Below, piece by piece: positions 24,385 through 36,689 of a DNA stretch of 64,000 nt. The stretch covers positions 713,383-777,382 of the forward strand of contig NC_135567.1 of the NCBI RefSeq assembly GCF_964340395.1. Reading direction: 5' to 3'. This DNA comes from Glandiceps talaboti (Eukaryota; Hemichordata; Enteropneusta; Spengelidae). The first letter of the stretch is position 1, and every line of letters begins with the position of its first letter. A model generated the notes under the pieces. It did not search any database and was not told the origin of the DNA. It saw nothing but the letters and a program-made list of their open reading frames with translations. A program made the translations under genes and the position numbers.

Positions 24385-26863
24385 AATACAAATGAAGGAA
24401 GCTCAAGAAAAAAGTTATCAGAAGATAAAGAAGTAAGTTTCAAGTCTTACAGTCTCTTCAAAATGTATGATTTTCTAAGTCATGAAGAAATTTTTTCTCA
24501 TTGGATGGTTTTATCAAAGATTGTGTAGAGGGAAAGTGATGGTTGAGAGAGCCAAAATGTTTTCTTTATTGATCTGAAAACACCATTGTTGGATCACCAT
24601 AGATATAAATAATCCATGTAAATCTGTATTTCACTTCTACTCAGGTAACACAATTGACTCAACATTGAAGAAAACACTACTGAAGAAAGTCTAAAGGAAA
24701 AGAATATCAAAAGTAAATACCTATATATTTCTATGCAATTTATTTGATAATGTTTTTGTCTTCATTTTCAGATAATACCCATGTGTCACTTTACTTCGGA
24801 AAAGGTGTGAACAAACGATTTGTTTTAGGACATTTGTGTGCTTAGAGGGTTTGGTCAAATGGTTTATAAATAAACATCAAAACATGGCGCTTGGCGTCAA
24901 TAGGAGGATGTCAGGTGTGGATAGCCCTGCTAAAACTCTTGGTGGAGAACACTGTACCACTACTTCTATCTATATATATAGGCCTGTTGACCACGTTTCC
25001 TTAGATTTACAGATTTATTGTTTCTGACATGGGATTGATATAAAATTATGAGAGCAAGTGTGTATATATGAGAGGTATGTATATATATATTATTTCTTTT
25101 CAGTTTATTATTTTGATAATGTCTATGCCTTATTTTTTAGATCACACCCAGGAACGGTGAAGAAAGCTAGCTTAGAATGTTATTAAAAGAAGAGGACAAG
25201 TAAGTTTCTTATTTTGCAATCTTGATATTCTAATGAATCATTAGTCTCTAAAAGGGCGACTCTAAAAGGGATTCACCCACTGTTTTTGTCCATGCCTGCA
25301 TGCATCTGTCTGTGTGTAATACATCATTTCTCAGACATGCCGTATCCAATTTCTTTCAAACCTGGCACAAAGGTGACATGTCAACTGAGACATACACAAA
25401 GTTGACCAAAGAGGTCGGTTATCGAAATGCATCCATTTCCTGCATAAGTATCTATTTCTTGCCAGTAAATTCTTTTAAATCATGTTGTGTTCAGTCACAT
25501 AGAAGTCAAATATTTGAGGGGGGTCTGTACCTTCCATGAAGTCTAGCTAGCTTTTTTTAGTTTGAACAGACAAGCAGAACAGTTTGCAACTGGTGACCAC
25601 TAGTTCTACTTTAGTAAATGCACTTTCCTAATTCAATTAAATTTGGTACATACTTCAAACATAACTAATTGTATATGTTCTGTTAATGTTGCATTCAAAC
25701 AATTATTGTGTGTAGGAACAAAAATCTAAAGACTTTGCCCTTATGGAAGGCATTCAGTTTAAATGTGCTTGGTATTCTGTTCAATTCAGTTCATATTAAT
25801 GTTTTCTTTATTTACAGATCTTACCCATGAAGAACTAATATGACCAGAATTGAAGAGGATTGTGCTATAGGAGAAAGTTATCAAACAAGAAGAAGACATA
25901 AGTAAGTGTCAAATATTCTAATCTCTTCAAAGTTAGTTTTAATAACCTTGACCCCTTGATCGTGATGCCGATGTTCAAAGTGAAAAAGCCAAAATTATTC
26001 AAAGTGTGGATGTACACCTCTGACATCCAATTGCCATCCAGCTATAGTAATGTTTTATTTGTTTTCAGGTCACATCCAGGAAGAATATGACAAAGCTATC
26101 AAACAAGAAGCCGACATAGGTAAGTTTCCAATTTTGCAATCTCATCAAAGTTTGTTTTCATAACCCAGACTCTTGATTTTTATCACAGTGTCTAAAGTCA
26201 AATTGCCCAAATTATAGGGGAGGGGGGGTTACACCTCTGAGATCCATGGACGACTTTCAACCAAATCTAGTACAAATATTGTATACAGTAGTCCACATAT
26301 GCATGTAATTATGTTTGATGACTTTTACAATATGAGTTGGATGGCAGTCATATTTATTGTTGAAGTCAGAATATTGACCTGATAGAGGGAAAGTTAGGTT
26401 TTTGACCAAGACTTGTTAATAATGTGTTTCCTTGTTTTTAGACCATGCCCGGCAATGCTGCCAAGAAAATGTATTACCACAATTTATGACTTCAAAGCTG
26501 TCGAAAAAAACTATTATCAGAGAAAGAAGAGAAAAGCAAGTATTTTATTGAGCAGTTTGGTAATAATCTTATTATATATACTTGTCAGTCATAAGGAAAT
26601 TGTTTTCTTGATAGATGTTTTATTGAGGTTTGTGTTGAGGAAAAATCTTGGTTAATAGTCCTACAATACCTTCTATATTTATCTGAATTCACCATTGTTG
26701 GATCAGCATAGATCATATAAAAAGATGAGAACAAGTGTTTTTGAGTTGTATTTCAGTTCTGTTCAGTTCATAAAATGTTTCTCCTGGTATTTCAGATCGT
26801 ACTTGTACGTCAGGAATTTGTATTACTGGAATTGAAGAAGAAATCTGAAGAAAACAGGATGAA
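24385..26863 (+). pseudogene. Series of decayed exon-like cassettes
   Basis: Several short segments are each bounded by a polypyrimidine/AG acceptor and a GTAAGT donor. Examples are 25141-25199, 25818-25901 (84 nt), 26069-26119 (51 nt) and 26796-26863; a donor at 24433 and an acceptor at 26442 suggest more. They are related: most start with ATCACACCCAGGA-like sequence and several end with ATCAAACAAGAAG. The 26069 unit is open as HIQEEYDKAIKQEADI. The 25818 unit ends KVIKQEEDI in the matching frame but has stops upstream, and 25141 is also broken. The flanking intron-like DNA of the 25818 and 26069 units also matches. I do not recognise a family. This may be a remnant of a gene with a repeated charged coiled-coil exon, but no full reading frame is visible. 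Confidence 0.4.
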
Positions 26864-26869
26864 GTAAGT

Positions 26870-28385
26870 TTGACATCTTGCCATCAGTTGAATTGTTGTC
26901 TATATTCCACTTGAAAATAACCCAAAGCTCACTGCCTGTACTGAATAGAGTAGCCAGCTGTTGGTTTAAGACACTGGCTATGGACCAGATAAGAGCTTGC
27001 AAAGAAGTGTGTTAATCTTTAAAGTTTTATTGATGGAAGGTCTGTCCATTCATTTACATCTTTGTATTTATTATTTGGAATTTGGAATAATATTTGCATG
27101 AGCTTTACTGTGAATTAATATTGAATTATGTCAATGACTTTTCGATTGCAGGAATCAACAAACTCTCATGAGCACTTTGAATGCGCTGCACATAAAGAAC
27201 TGTACCAAAGATTGTACACAGGTGTACTTATTCATAGACATCTAATTCATCACCATGAAAATATATCACTGTCAACATGCATGCCAGCCTGGAGGCGAGC
27301 CACAGGCATGTACCATACTAGATAGTATCAAAGACAGTAACCTATGACTTTGACCTTAATATTCAAGGTCAGCTAGCAATTTACTCCATACTGTTAATAT
27401 TTTGTACAGACAAATTTAAGTATATTGTAAACATACCTTTTAGATGAGCTTTCTGTGTAAAAACTGACCTTTGCCCTTGACTGTCAGGATATTATGAACT
27501 TAATTACCATCAACTTGTACAAGCAGATTTTGGACACTGATTAACATTACATTCCTGCATTTAATTTTGGGCTATTGTCCTTGAACATAATAGAACACAA
27601 CTAGTTTGTTTGTTTTTATCACAAGGCCAGTTGGTTTGTTAAGTTAGGTAATGGTAATACTTTGGTGTAATTATAAATTTATGTTCACTGCGAAATGATC
27701 AGATATCTGGTATTTAATCCTCTTTCTCCCAACTAGTAGTTAGTTGTGTACAAACAAATATCCTACAGCCACTGGGAGAAAGAGGAGTAAATTCATTTGA
27801 AAATTGAAATGTTTGATTAAATGGTTATAAGAACTTTAGAACCAGCTGATTAGTATACAGTTGGTGGGGAACTATTTACATCAGAAAATTGTGAAATTTA
27901 AGTAACATGATACAAATCTTCATCGTACTTCAAATGATAGACTTTGTTGCTTAATTTGTGCAAGCTTTGATCACTCCTTTAACCTTCTTTATGTAAACTT
28001 CACCTGAACTATAACCTTTAACCTATAACCTTACCCTAACAATAACACTAACACTAACACTAACACTAACCTTAATCCCAACTAATATATAATAAAAGTA
28101 ACTCTAACTATCTTTCGGTGGTCGTTAAGTTTGCGCAAAGAAACCAGGCAACTTGTCTAGTATTTGTAGTACATGATTGTGGGATTTACTGAACAACACT
28201 TTATGGGAGTCACACAGGTTACATGTTTGTTTATCCTACATATAATTGTGGGTTATTTTCACATGGGTTGGTTGCTCATATTTGGTTGCTTAAACTTTGC
28301 AATACCCTTTGTATTACCACTGCCATTCTTCATACAAAGTATTTGAAAAGTATCTCTTTTCCCTATATGAAAATGCTTTTCATAT
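26870..28385. other. Gene-free stretch
   Basis: No gene is recognised. An acceptor-like TTTCGATTGCAG at about 27137-27148 precedes a short open frame to 27325, without a further exon. Short runs of CACTAA occur at about 28040-28070, after CCCTAAC; this is not a telomere tract. Confidence 0.5.
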
Positions 28386-28389
28386 AGAT

Positions 28390-29675
28390 GTAGGGGATTG
28401 ATGTACTCTTCATTTAGGGGATGGATGTACTTTATATTTAGGGAAGTTTTATTTAGAGGGTGGAATTGTACTTTTTATTAGGGGATAGATGTACTTTATA
28501 TTAAGGGAGAAAAATATTTTATTTAGGGGATGGATGTACTTTTTATTTAGGGGATGGATGTACTTTATATTAAGGGGAGAGAAATATTTTATTTGGGGGA
28601 TGGATGCACTTTATATTAAGGGGCGAGAAATATTTTATTTAGGGGATGGATGTATGTTTTATTTAGGGGATGGATGTACTTTATATTAACGGGAGAAATA
28701 TTTTGTTTAGGGGATGGATGTACTTTATATTAAGGGGAGAGAAATATTTTGAGGAATGGATGTACTTTTTTATTTAGGGGATGGATGTACTTTTTATTAA
28801 GGGGAGAGAAATATTTTATTTAGGAGATGGACGTACTTTGTATTTTGGGGATGGATGTACTTTTTATTTAGGGGATGGATGTACTTTTTATTTAGGGGTG
28901 GATGTACTTTATATTAAGGAGAGAGAAATAATTTGTTTAGGGGATGGATGCATTTATATTAAGAGGAGAGAAATATTGTATTTGAGGGATGGATGTACTT
29001 TTTAATTTAGGGGATGGATGTACTTTATATTAAGGGGAGAGAAATATTTTATTTGGGGGATGGATGTACTTTATATTAAGGGGAGAGAAATATTTTATTT
29101 AGGGGATGGATGTACTTTATATTAAGGGGAGAGAATTATTTTATTTAGGGGATGGATGTACTTTATATTAAGGGGAGAGAAATATTTTATTTGGGGGATG
29201 GATGTACTTTATATTAAGGGGATGGATGTACTTTATATTAAGGGGAGAGAATTATTTTATTTAGGGGATGGATGTATGTTTTATTTAGGGGATGGATGTA
29301 CTTTATATTAAGGGGAGAGAAATATTTTATTTAGGGGATGGATGCACTTTATTTTAAGGGGATGGATGTACTTTATATTAAGGGGAGAGAAATATTTTAT
29401 TTAGTGGATGGATGTACTTTATATATAAAGGGGAGAGAAATATTTTATTTAGGGGATGGATGTACTCTATATTAAGGGGATGGATGTACTTTTTATTAAG
29501 GGGAGAAATATTTCATTTAGGGGATGGATATACTTTATATTAAGGGGAGAGAAATATTTCATTTAGGGGATGGATGTACTTTATATTAAGGGTAGAGAAA
29601 TATTTTATTTAGGGGATGGATGTACTTTTTATTAAGGGGAGAGTATTATATTTTATTTAGGGGATGGATGTACTT
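28390..29675. repeat. 46 bp minisatellite, irregular
   Basis: The unit is GGGGATGGATGTACTTTATA, then TTAAGGGGAGAGAAATATTTTATTTA in two halves. Complete 46 bp units alternate with shortened ones that repeat only the GGGGATGGATGTACTTT half (for example 28520-28565 and 29200-29230). Divergence is higher at the left edge. Short Tyr/Phe/Gly-rich frames across it are repeat shadows. Confidence 0.93.
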
Positions 29676-30045
29676 TATGGAATTACGATATATGCCTACG
29701 CTTTTCCAGAGTTTTTGAAATATTTTTTATCTGGTTTTTAGTGTGGGGCTAAGTTTGGGTTAGCAATGCCTTAGTAACCCCTGTTGTTATAGAAATGGTA
29801 ATGTAACCACTTTTGTATGGATTATTGTATTGTACTTGCATGTAGAGTATTTTATAAAAGTCTGATATTAAAACAATATGGTTGCACCTTGTCAACGATG
29901 TCTGTTTGTGTGTGAAGCCCATGGGTGTAAGTAAACGCAATAGATTACTTTGGTGAGATCACTTTTGACAAGTTTAGAAAGACACAAACTAAAACTATTA
30001 TAATAATTGTATATATTGTGACATGACATATCAATGTCCATAGCT
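29676..30045. other. Gene-free stretch
   Basis: About 370 bp of AT-rich sequence between the minisatellite and the duplicated segment; nothing recognised. Confidence 0.5.
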
Positions 30046-30565
30046 TAAGTTGATCTAGTCAATCTATGAATGGACATTGATATGATTACACACACAATAC
30101 AGTGTATGGATAAATCACATACAACTTTTGATTCAGTGTGGACTCCATGTGTATGTGGTAAAGACTCGGTGTTGACACTATCTTCAGTACAACATGGCTT
30201 GTGATGTTGCCCCAGGCTGTAAAAACAGATCACTCCCTTTACTTGATCTAGTCAATCTATGAATGGACATGAATATGACTACACACACAACACAATGTAT
30301 GTATCAATCAAATACAACTTCAAGTGTGCATGGTAAAGACTTTTTTCTATTTATTTCACCAGAAATTGTACAAAGGGTACATAACAGAAAAAAAAGAGGA
30401 GCAGGAAAAGCAAATAAGTCAATAAGCTACAAGTTCTGACAAAATTACTTCCAGCTAATAATTACACTAAAACTAAAAGAAAATGAAAAAAGGAGCAAAA
30501 AATTCCTGGTGAGGACCATGGATATAGTCCACTGAGTTGACACTATCATCATTACAATGTGGTTT
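30046..30565. repeat. Tandem duplication, second copy interrupted
   Basis: The block starting TTGATCTAGTCAATCTATGA at about 30050 is repeated from about 30243, with GGTAAAGAC and GTTGACACTATC in both copies. In the first copy these two motifs are about 10 bp apart; in the second they are separated by about 195 bp of unrelated sequence. The end of the first copy (30211-30240) reads CCAGGCTGTAAAAACAGATC and resembles the terminal inverted repeat of the element at 33644-34963. Confidence 0.8.
30338..30533 (-). mobile_element. Probable retroposon insertion, about 195 bp
   Basis: This segment separates motifs that are adjacent in the neighbouring duplicate copy. On the minus strand it ends GTGAAATAAATAGAAAAAA, like an A-rich tail of a LINE or SINE. 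The family is not recognised. Confidence 0.5.
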
Positions 30566-30569
30566 CATC

Positions 30570-31530
30570 ACTAAGACAACATTATCATGTATAATGTACA
30601 TACATGTATATGTTTTAAACTACAAATAAAATGTTTTCTGTTTGTCCACCTTAATCTTGTCAAATGTATGGGTGCTACACTTGTATTATAGTCACTGTAC
30701 ACTCAAATTTTCTCTCTGAATTTGCATATTTTGGAATAAACAGTTAGTTTGTTTGTAAACCGCCCTCCCTTTGTCCTTGATTTTCCAATCTCAGGGTGAT
30801 GTCAAACACAGAATTTAATTTGCGCAGCCTAACATCTTTTCAGTCCCCAAAGAGCACCAGGTATTATACTATGTGAGTCACATCACTTTGTTTTGCAACT
30901 GATAAATTATGGAGAAGAGAAGAACTCCTGGCCCAGACTCGGTGATTGGGACTTGATCCCACCGCTGCCACCACATTGACAGTTTTAAAGGCAAATGGTT
31001 GTTTCCCACTACTATGGTAATGTTTGTGATGACAGTACATTAATCATTACTCGTGTTTGGATCTAATTGATTGAGCTGAGGGAAGGCTAAATGGGCACAT
31101 TCCCTACATTGTCAGGACCGAGTCAACATTATCTCTACTCCAGAACATTCTCCTTAATATTAAATATAATATCTTATCTACCACACAGCGTGTATACAGT
31201 ATTAACATGGCTGCCATATTGAAGACCATCATAACCTTTAGTACCCTTTTTTGCTCTATGTACAGTTTCCTATTTATAGACAATATCATTTTAAAAAGTA
31301 AATGAATATCTCATAATGAAGGGATTTCATGAGTGCACATCAATTTGAAACTGTGTATTTATTTATTTATTACACGGTCCACAATGTCGTATCGATAATC
31401 AATACCAGAGCAATGCCGTTAAATTTCTCTGTATATCTGCCTGTGCCTATCACTGTTTCTGTCTACCTTACCTCCTGTCTCATCATTTGTAAAAAAATTA
31501 CAGACCTTGTGAATCTCATTAAAACCGGGA
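30570..31530. other. Gene-free stretch
   Basis: No reading frame, RNA gene or repeat stands out in this 960 bp. Confidence 0.45.
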
Positions 31531-33583
31531 TAAGGGTCCGGTCAGTTTCTCCAGCCTGGGGGGGGGGGGATTCTTAAATCGGGCTGAGAAAAAGTCACTG
31601 ACCCCACTATCTGTAAAACCAAAAACAGGCTGACCCCTATCATTTAATTCTAAAACATGATGATTCCCCCCCCCCCCCCCCATATATAATATTCACATGA
31701 CAGTTTTTTTATGGTGACTCAGTGTGGACTGCTTGACTGTCATGCATCTACTTTATAAGATCCTGGGTTAGCACTATCATAATTATAATTATTGACTACA
31801 CAGGGTAAATATATTCTAAAAGAAGTTTAATAGCATCTTGACTGAAAGGTAGGGGAAAGCTTGAGAAGGGAGTATGTGCATCTCTTATAGGGGTCCTAGG
31901 GGTCTCCCCGAAGAAGCCCTGGAGGTATTTTACCCTAAACAGTCAATGTTGAGGCTATTCAGACCCTTTCAGACAAATAATTTCCAAGCTTTACAAGACA
32001 GCACCAACATGTAAATAGCAACTACATAGGATTGAAATACTTTTGAAATATACTTTGATACCATCTTGACAGTTAGACTGTCGACAGTTGCTCGCGCCTT
32101 TTTTTCCTACGTCTTATCTAAACTCCGATCCGGCGCAACACTACTATAATCGCATACTGATATCGAGTGCCGAAGGCCCGAGTGATCGAGGGCCGAAGGC
32201 TCGGGCCTTCGGCCCTCGATATCAGTATGCGATTATAGTAGTATTGCGCCGGATCGGAGCGTGGCAACGACTTAAGCTTAGATAAAACGTAGGGAAAAGG
32301 GCGCAAGCGACTGTCGACAGTCTACTTGACAGTTAGAGGGGAAGAGCTTGACACTGGGATATGTCCACCTCATGTAGGGGGTCCGAGGGGTCTCCCTCTA
32401 GAAGCCCTGGAGGATTTTTACTCTTGAAGCCAATATTTAGGTTATTCAGACCCTTTCAAGCAATAACTTAATCCATGCTTTACAAGACAGCACCATCAAG
32501 TATCAGAAACTATTCTTTATAACTTACATTGGGTTGAAATGTGTTCCTAAAAAGTTAAATGGCATCATCATACATGTAGTAAAGTTGAGCACATCTAATG
32601 ATAGTATCATTGGTAGAGGAGATTTGGAGTTTAAGGCAATTTTAGACTATCTTGGTAAACGTTTCAAATCTTTAAAAGACAATATTATCTCAAATTAGAA
32701 TAGGGTGAAAATATTTAAGAAAAGTTTAATACCATTAGCACAGTAAAAAGGTTGTTGGTGCATATGATTGTTGGTTGAATGCATGAGTGACCTCTGGGGG
32801 TGAGGGGGTCATTGGGTTCCCCCCCCCCCTGGCAGATCTGCAGTTTTTTCTTCTATTAAGGCAATGTTTAGGTTATGCATAGCCCTTGCGGTAATATTTT
32901 CAAGCTTTGAATAGCTAACGTAAATGTGAGTTTTAAATGAGTTTCCTATGGCACATAAAAATGCATTAATATTGCATGTATAGTAAAGTCATCGGTATGT
33001 TAGAGAACTTTAGCTAGTGTATAATAAAAACTGGAATCTGATGAGATGTGGTGATTTGTAGTGTCAATAACATATAGTGTCCAAAATAGAAAGTGTTATT
33101 AATCCCTTCTGACAAGTTTATAGTGACGAGTAGAACATTTTAGATTAACTTCTTTTATAAACTATCTATGAAGATTACCATTACGAAACCTTTAAGTTCA
33201 CTTTTGCCCCAAACTGCAAAATAAGTGGAGCATTGATTGTGAAACAGCCAAGCATTTACATGACATGTTCTGTAACTAGTGTAGTAGCTAGGTAATACAT
33301 GTATATGTATATGTATAGTTATGTTTGAACTAATAATATTAAAGAATTCATGTAAGAAACAGGGACAAGAACAAATATTGACATGTAACACATTTCAGAC
33401 AAGGCTATATGCCATTGTAGAAAAGGATTTTGGTCTTCCATCACAGTCCAAAACACAATTACCCCCCCCCCCCCCTCCACAATTTTCAAAACAGCATGAT
33501 TCTCCCTACTGCCAATTTCAAAAACAGAGTGACCCCCCCCCTTCAAATCCACCCATAGGCCGAAGAATCTGACTGGTCCCTAA
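31531..33583 (-). mobile_element. TIR element related to the foldback core
   Basis: The ends are inverted: AGGGTCCGGTCAGTTTCTCC (from 31533) and the complement of GACTGGTCCCT (to about 33582). In between, the minus strand matches the middle of the foldback elements, for example the TTTGCCCC region at 33200 versus 13040 and CAGATCTGC at 32835 versus 13425. The tandem-repeat arms of the foldback elements are absent. There are many G or C runs of 8-15. No transposase is encoded, so it is non-autonomous. A 251 bp MITE is inserted within it. Confidence 0.75.
32074..32324. mobile_element. 251 bp foldback MITE with 9 bp TSD
   Basis: The termini are TAGACTGTCGACAGTTGCTC at the left and the inverted counterpart at the right; they contain the palindrome ACTGTCGACAGT. 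The arms continue as GATCCGGCGCAA...ATCGCATACTGATATCGAG and meet in a GC-rich centre around 32195. The direct repeat CTTGACAGT flanks it (32065-32073 and 32325-32333). The open frames of about 60-65 codons on both strands are products of the palindrome. Confidence 0.93.
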
Positions 33584-33643
33584 GTGACACCGACCGTGAC
33601 AACCACACTACAGACAAGTAACAAGACTAAATCAGTGAATGGG

Positions 33644-34963
33644 TTTAGGGAGCGATCAGTTTTTACGGCCGGGAGTGGGCCAGTGACTTCTTGTTCATGT
33701 TGTACTTAAAAATAGTGACCCCCTGCAATTCATCCACAAAACAACCCCCCCCCCCTGACAAATAAAAAAAAAACACTGACCCCCCCCCCCCCGACATCTG
33801 TTGACAAGAAACATTCTTCTTATTCTTGCAAAAGACACTCTAGATTCTCAAAGCACAATACAGCACACACTACATAGTTAATTTTACTTGTTACATTTAC
33901 AGTAATTTTAAGTGTATCTGGTAAATTCCCAAATCCATTGCTTCACTAGTATAAAGCTCTTTAGACAGGAACCCTATGAGAAGTATAATTGTCTGTTCAT
34001 GGACATGCAAATTATTTATGGTTTAGTAACCAAAAGTTCTAGGATATCTCTTAGATTGAGTGAACTATTACCATTATAGATTAATTCAGCTAATTATAAA
34101 GTACAGTATTAGAAATGGAGTTAATATAATTGTAAACCTAGAGGTTTCAGTAAGTTTCAAAGTAGGGAAAGAACTTGAAATAGTGTTGGGAGAAGTGCAC
34201 GTTACGTGTGTGTGTGCCTGCTATACAAGGGGGGGGGGTAAGTACTGTTTGAAAATGAACACCTTTTGGAGGCCATTTAAAGCACCATTCGAAGTGAAAC
34301 ACAACTTAGTTATATCATAAAAGTATCACTTATTTTAAAGTTTAAATTATTTCAAGTCGTGCCCACACATAATAAAAAAAAGATCAAGTAGAAAGTGAGA
34401 ACATTTTGGGAAAACATGCACAGTGGAGGTCAGTTACCATTTAGAGATACAAATTCGTTAAATTATTTGAAAGTGTGTCTCTATTGGCTATATTTGTGTG
34501 CAATTCCACATGTTCAGGTCAATGGAGGCACATATTTTAGAGTCAATCCATCCAGTACGTAAATTTCAAGGTATTATTTCATTTCTTATGTGTTACATGT
34601 ACAGCTACACATGCAAGTTTTTATGCCACATGATGACACAATGCAACTCATGGCCTGCAATATTGAGAAGTCGTTTCTAACAAAACTGTTGCTTAAAAGG
34701 TGAAATGTTATGTCACCATGTCATATGCTTATCATGTATCAAGAGACAAAGAGTTTATGTTATATTTGAACGTATATTTATAGCCATTATTTATGGTTTA
34801 TTGTATGCACATATATTTGATGTATGGAAATGTAAGTACAGCAGGGGGTTCATAATTTTGTTCAGTCTTTGAAAATAAGGTGAGTCCCAAATTGAGGTCC
34901 CCCCCCCCACCCTGATTTACACCCCCCCCCCGCCGGCCGTAAAAACTGATCGCTCCCTAAAGT
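33644..34963. mobile_element. 1.3 kb TIR element with G/C runs
   Basis: A 29 bp inverted repeat begins TTTAGGGAGCGATCAGTTTT at 33644 and ends with its complement at 34963. Inside both ends lie G or C runs of 8-13. No frame longer than about 86 codons is present, so it is non-autonomous. A target duplication is not obvious. The left subterminal part (33680-33800) is found again, inverted, at about 45465-45585. Confidence 0.8.
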
Positions 34964-35235
34964 TAATTCTGCTTCAAGTCAAATTCTTTATTTTTATTGA
35001 AAACAAAATGAGTATTTTAAATCGTTATACACTTCATATTTTTTCATCAAAATCAAGGACTAAATCATATCAGGCAAAGGACACTTAATGTATTATCAGT
35101 TATTAGTTTGATTTATTCTCTAATTAGTTCTAGAGATGCAAACACGAGTTGATTTCACCGGTAAATAGATTTGTCGGGTTTTCTGACCTACAAGACAGCT
35201 AGCACATAAAAATAGTAGTGGAATATTCATGACTC

Positions 35236-36352
35236 CTAAATTGAATAAATATAGTCATGAATTGATGTAAATTGTCCATCTAATAAATATAGTCATGAAT
35301 TGATGTAAATTGTTCATCTAATAAATATAGTCATGAATTGATGTATATTGTTCATCTGATAAATATAGTCATGAAGTGATGTAAATTGTTCATCTAATAA
35401 ATATAGTCATGAATTGATGTAAATTGTTCATCATAATAAATATAGTCATGAATTGATGTAAATTGTTCATCTAATAAATATAGTCATGAAGTGATGTAAA
35501 TTGTCCATCTAATAAATATGGTCATGAATTGATGTAAATTGTTCATCATAATAAATATAGTCATGAATTGATGTAAATTGTTCATCTAATAAATATAGTC
35601 ATGAAGTGAGGTAAATTGTCCATCTAATAAATATGGTCATGAATTGATGTATATTGTTCGTCTAATAAATATAGTCATGAATTGATGTAAATTGTTCGTC
35701 TAATAAATATAGTCATGAATTTATGTAAATTGTTCATCTAATAAATATAGTCATGAATTTATGTAAATTGTTCATCTAATAAAGATAATCATGAATTGAT
35801 GTAAATTGTTCATCTAATAAATATAGTCACGAATTGATGTAAATTGTTCATCTAATAAATATAGTCACGAATTGATGTATATTGTTCATCTTATAAATAT
35901 AGTCATGAATTGATGTATATTGTTCATCTAATAAATATAGTCATGAATTTATGTAAATTGTTCATCTAATAAAGATAATCATGAATTGATGTAAATTGTT
36001 CATCTAATAAATATAGTCACGAATTGATGTAAATTGTTCATCTAATAAATATAGTCACGAATTGATGTATATTGTTCATCTTATAAATATAGTCATGAAT
36101 TGATGTATATTGTTCATCTAATAAATATAGTCATGAATTTATGTAACTTATTCATCTAATAAATATAGTTATGAATTTATGTATATTGTTCATCTAATAA
36201 ATATAGTCATGAATTGATGTAAATTGTTCATCTAATAAATATAGTCATGAATTGATGTATATTGTTCATCTAATAAATAAAGTCATGAATTTATGTAAAT
36301 TGTTCATCTAATAATATAGTCATGAATGGATGTATATTTTTCATCTAATAAA
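35236..36352. repeat. 38 bp minisatellite, about 29 copies
   Basis: The unit TAATAAATATAGTCATGAAT plus TGATGTAAATTGTTCATC repeats every 38 bp. A five-unit block (190 bp), marked by the variant AAAGATAATCATG at 35778 and 35968, is itself repeated, so part of the array shows higher-order structure. A few units have 1-2 bp indels. Confidence 0.95.
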
Positions 36353-36581
36353 TATTGATGTCTACCAAGAGCCATGATGCAATAGTGAAGCACTGAAAGA
36401 ATATAGATGAACAAATTTCAATTTGATGGTTCCTGGCAACCAAGCAAAAAATGATGTGAGGTGAAATCATGAAATGAATCTCTCAAGAACCAAAGTTTAT
36501 GAAAATATGTTTATTTCCTGGAGTGGTGTTGGCCTTTAAATGATCAAAACTGTGGCAACTAAGGTGTTGTTTACAGAAATC

Positions 36582-36595
36582 AAACAAACAAACAA

Positions 36596-36650
<55 letters not shown>

Positions 36651-36687
36651 AACAAACAAATAAACAAACAAACAAACAAACAAACAA
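36582..36687. repeat. (CAAA/CAGA)n microsatellite
   Basis: About 25 tetranucleotides: CAAA, then CAGA, then CAAA again. The Cys/Leu/Phe/Val and Ser-rich frames on the minus strand derive from the repeat. Confidence 0.95.
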
Positions 36688-36689
36688 TG

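Noticed and set aside
28020-28080. Telomere-like CCCTAAC/CACTAA run
   Set aside because: Only a few irregular units, mostly CACTAA and not the telomere hexamer.
32088-32306. Two overlapping frames of about 62-65 codons on opposite strands
   Set aside because: Both are created by the palindrome of the foldback MITE.
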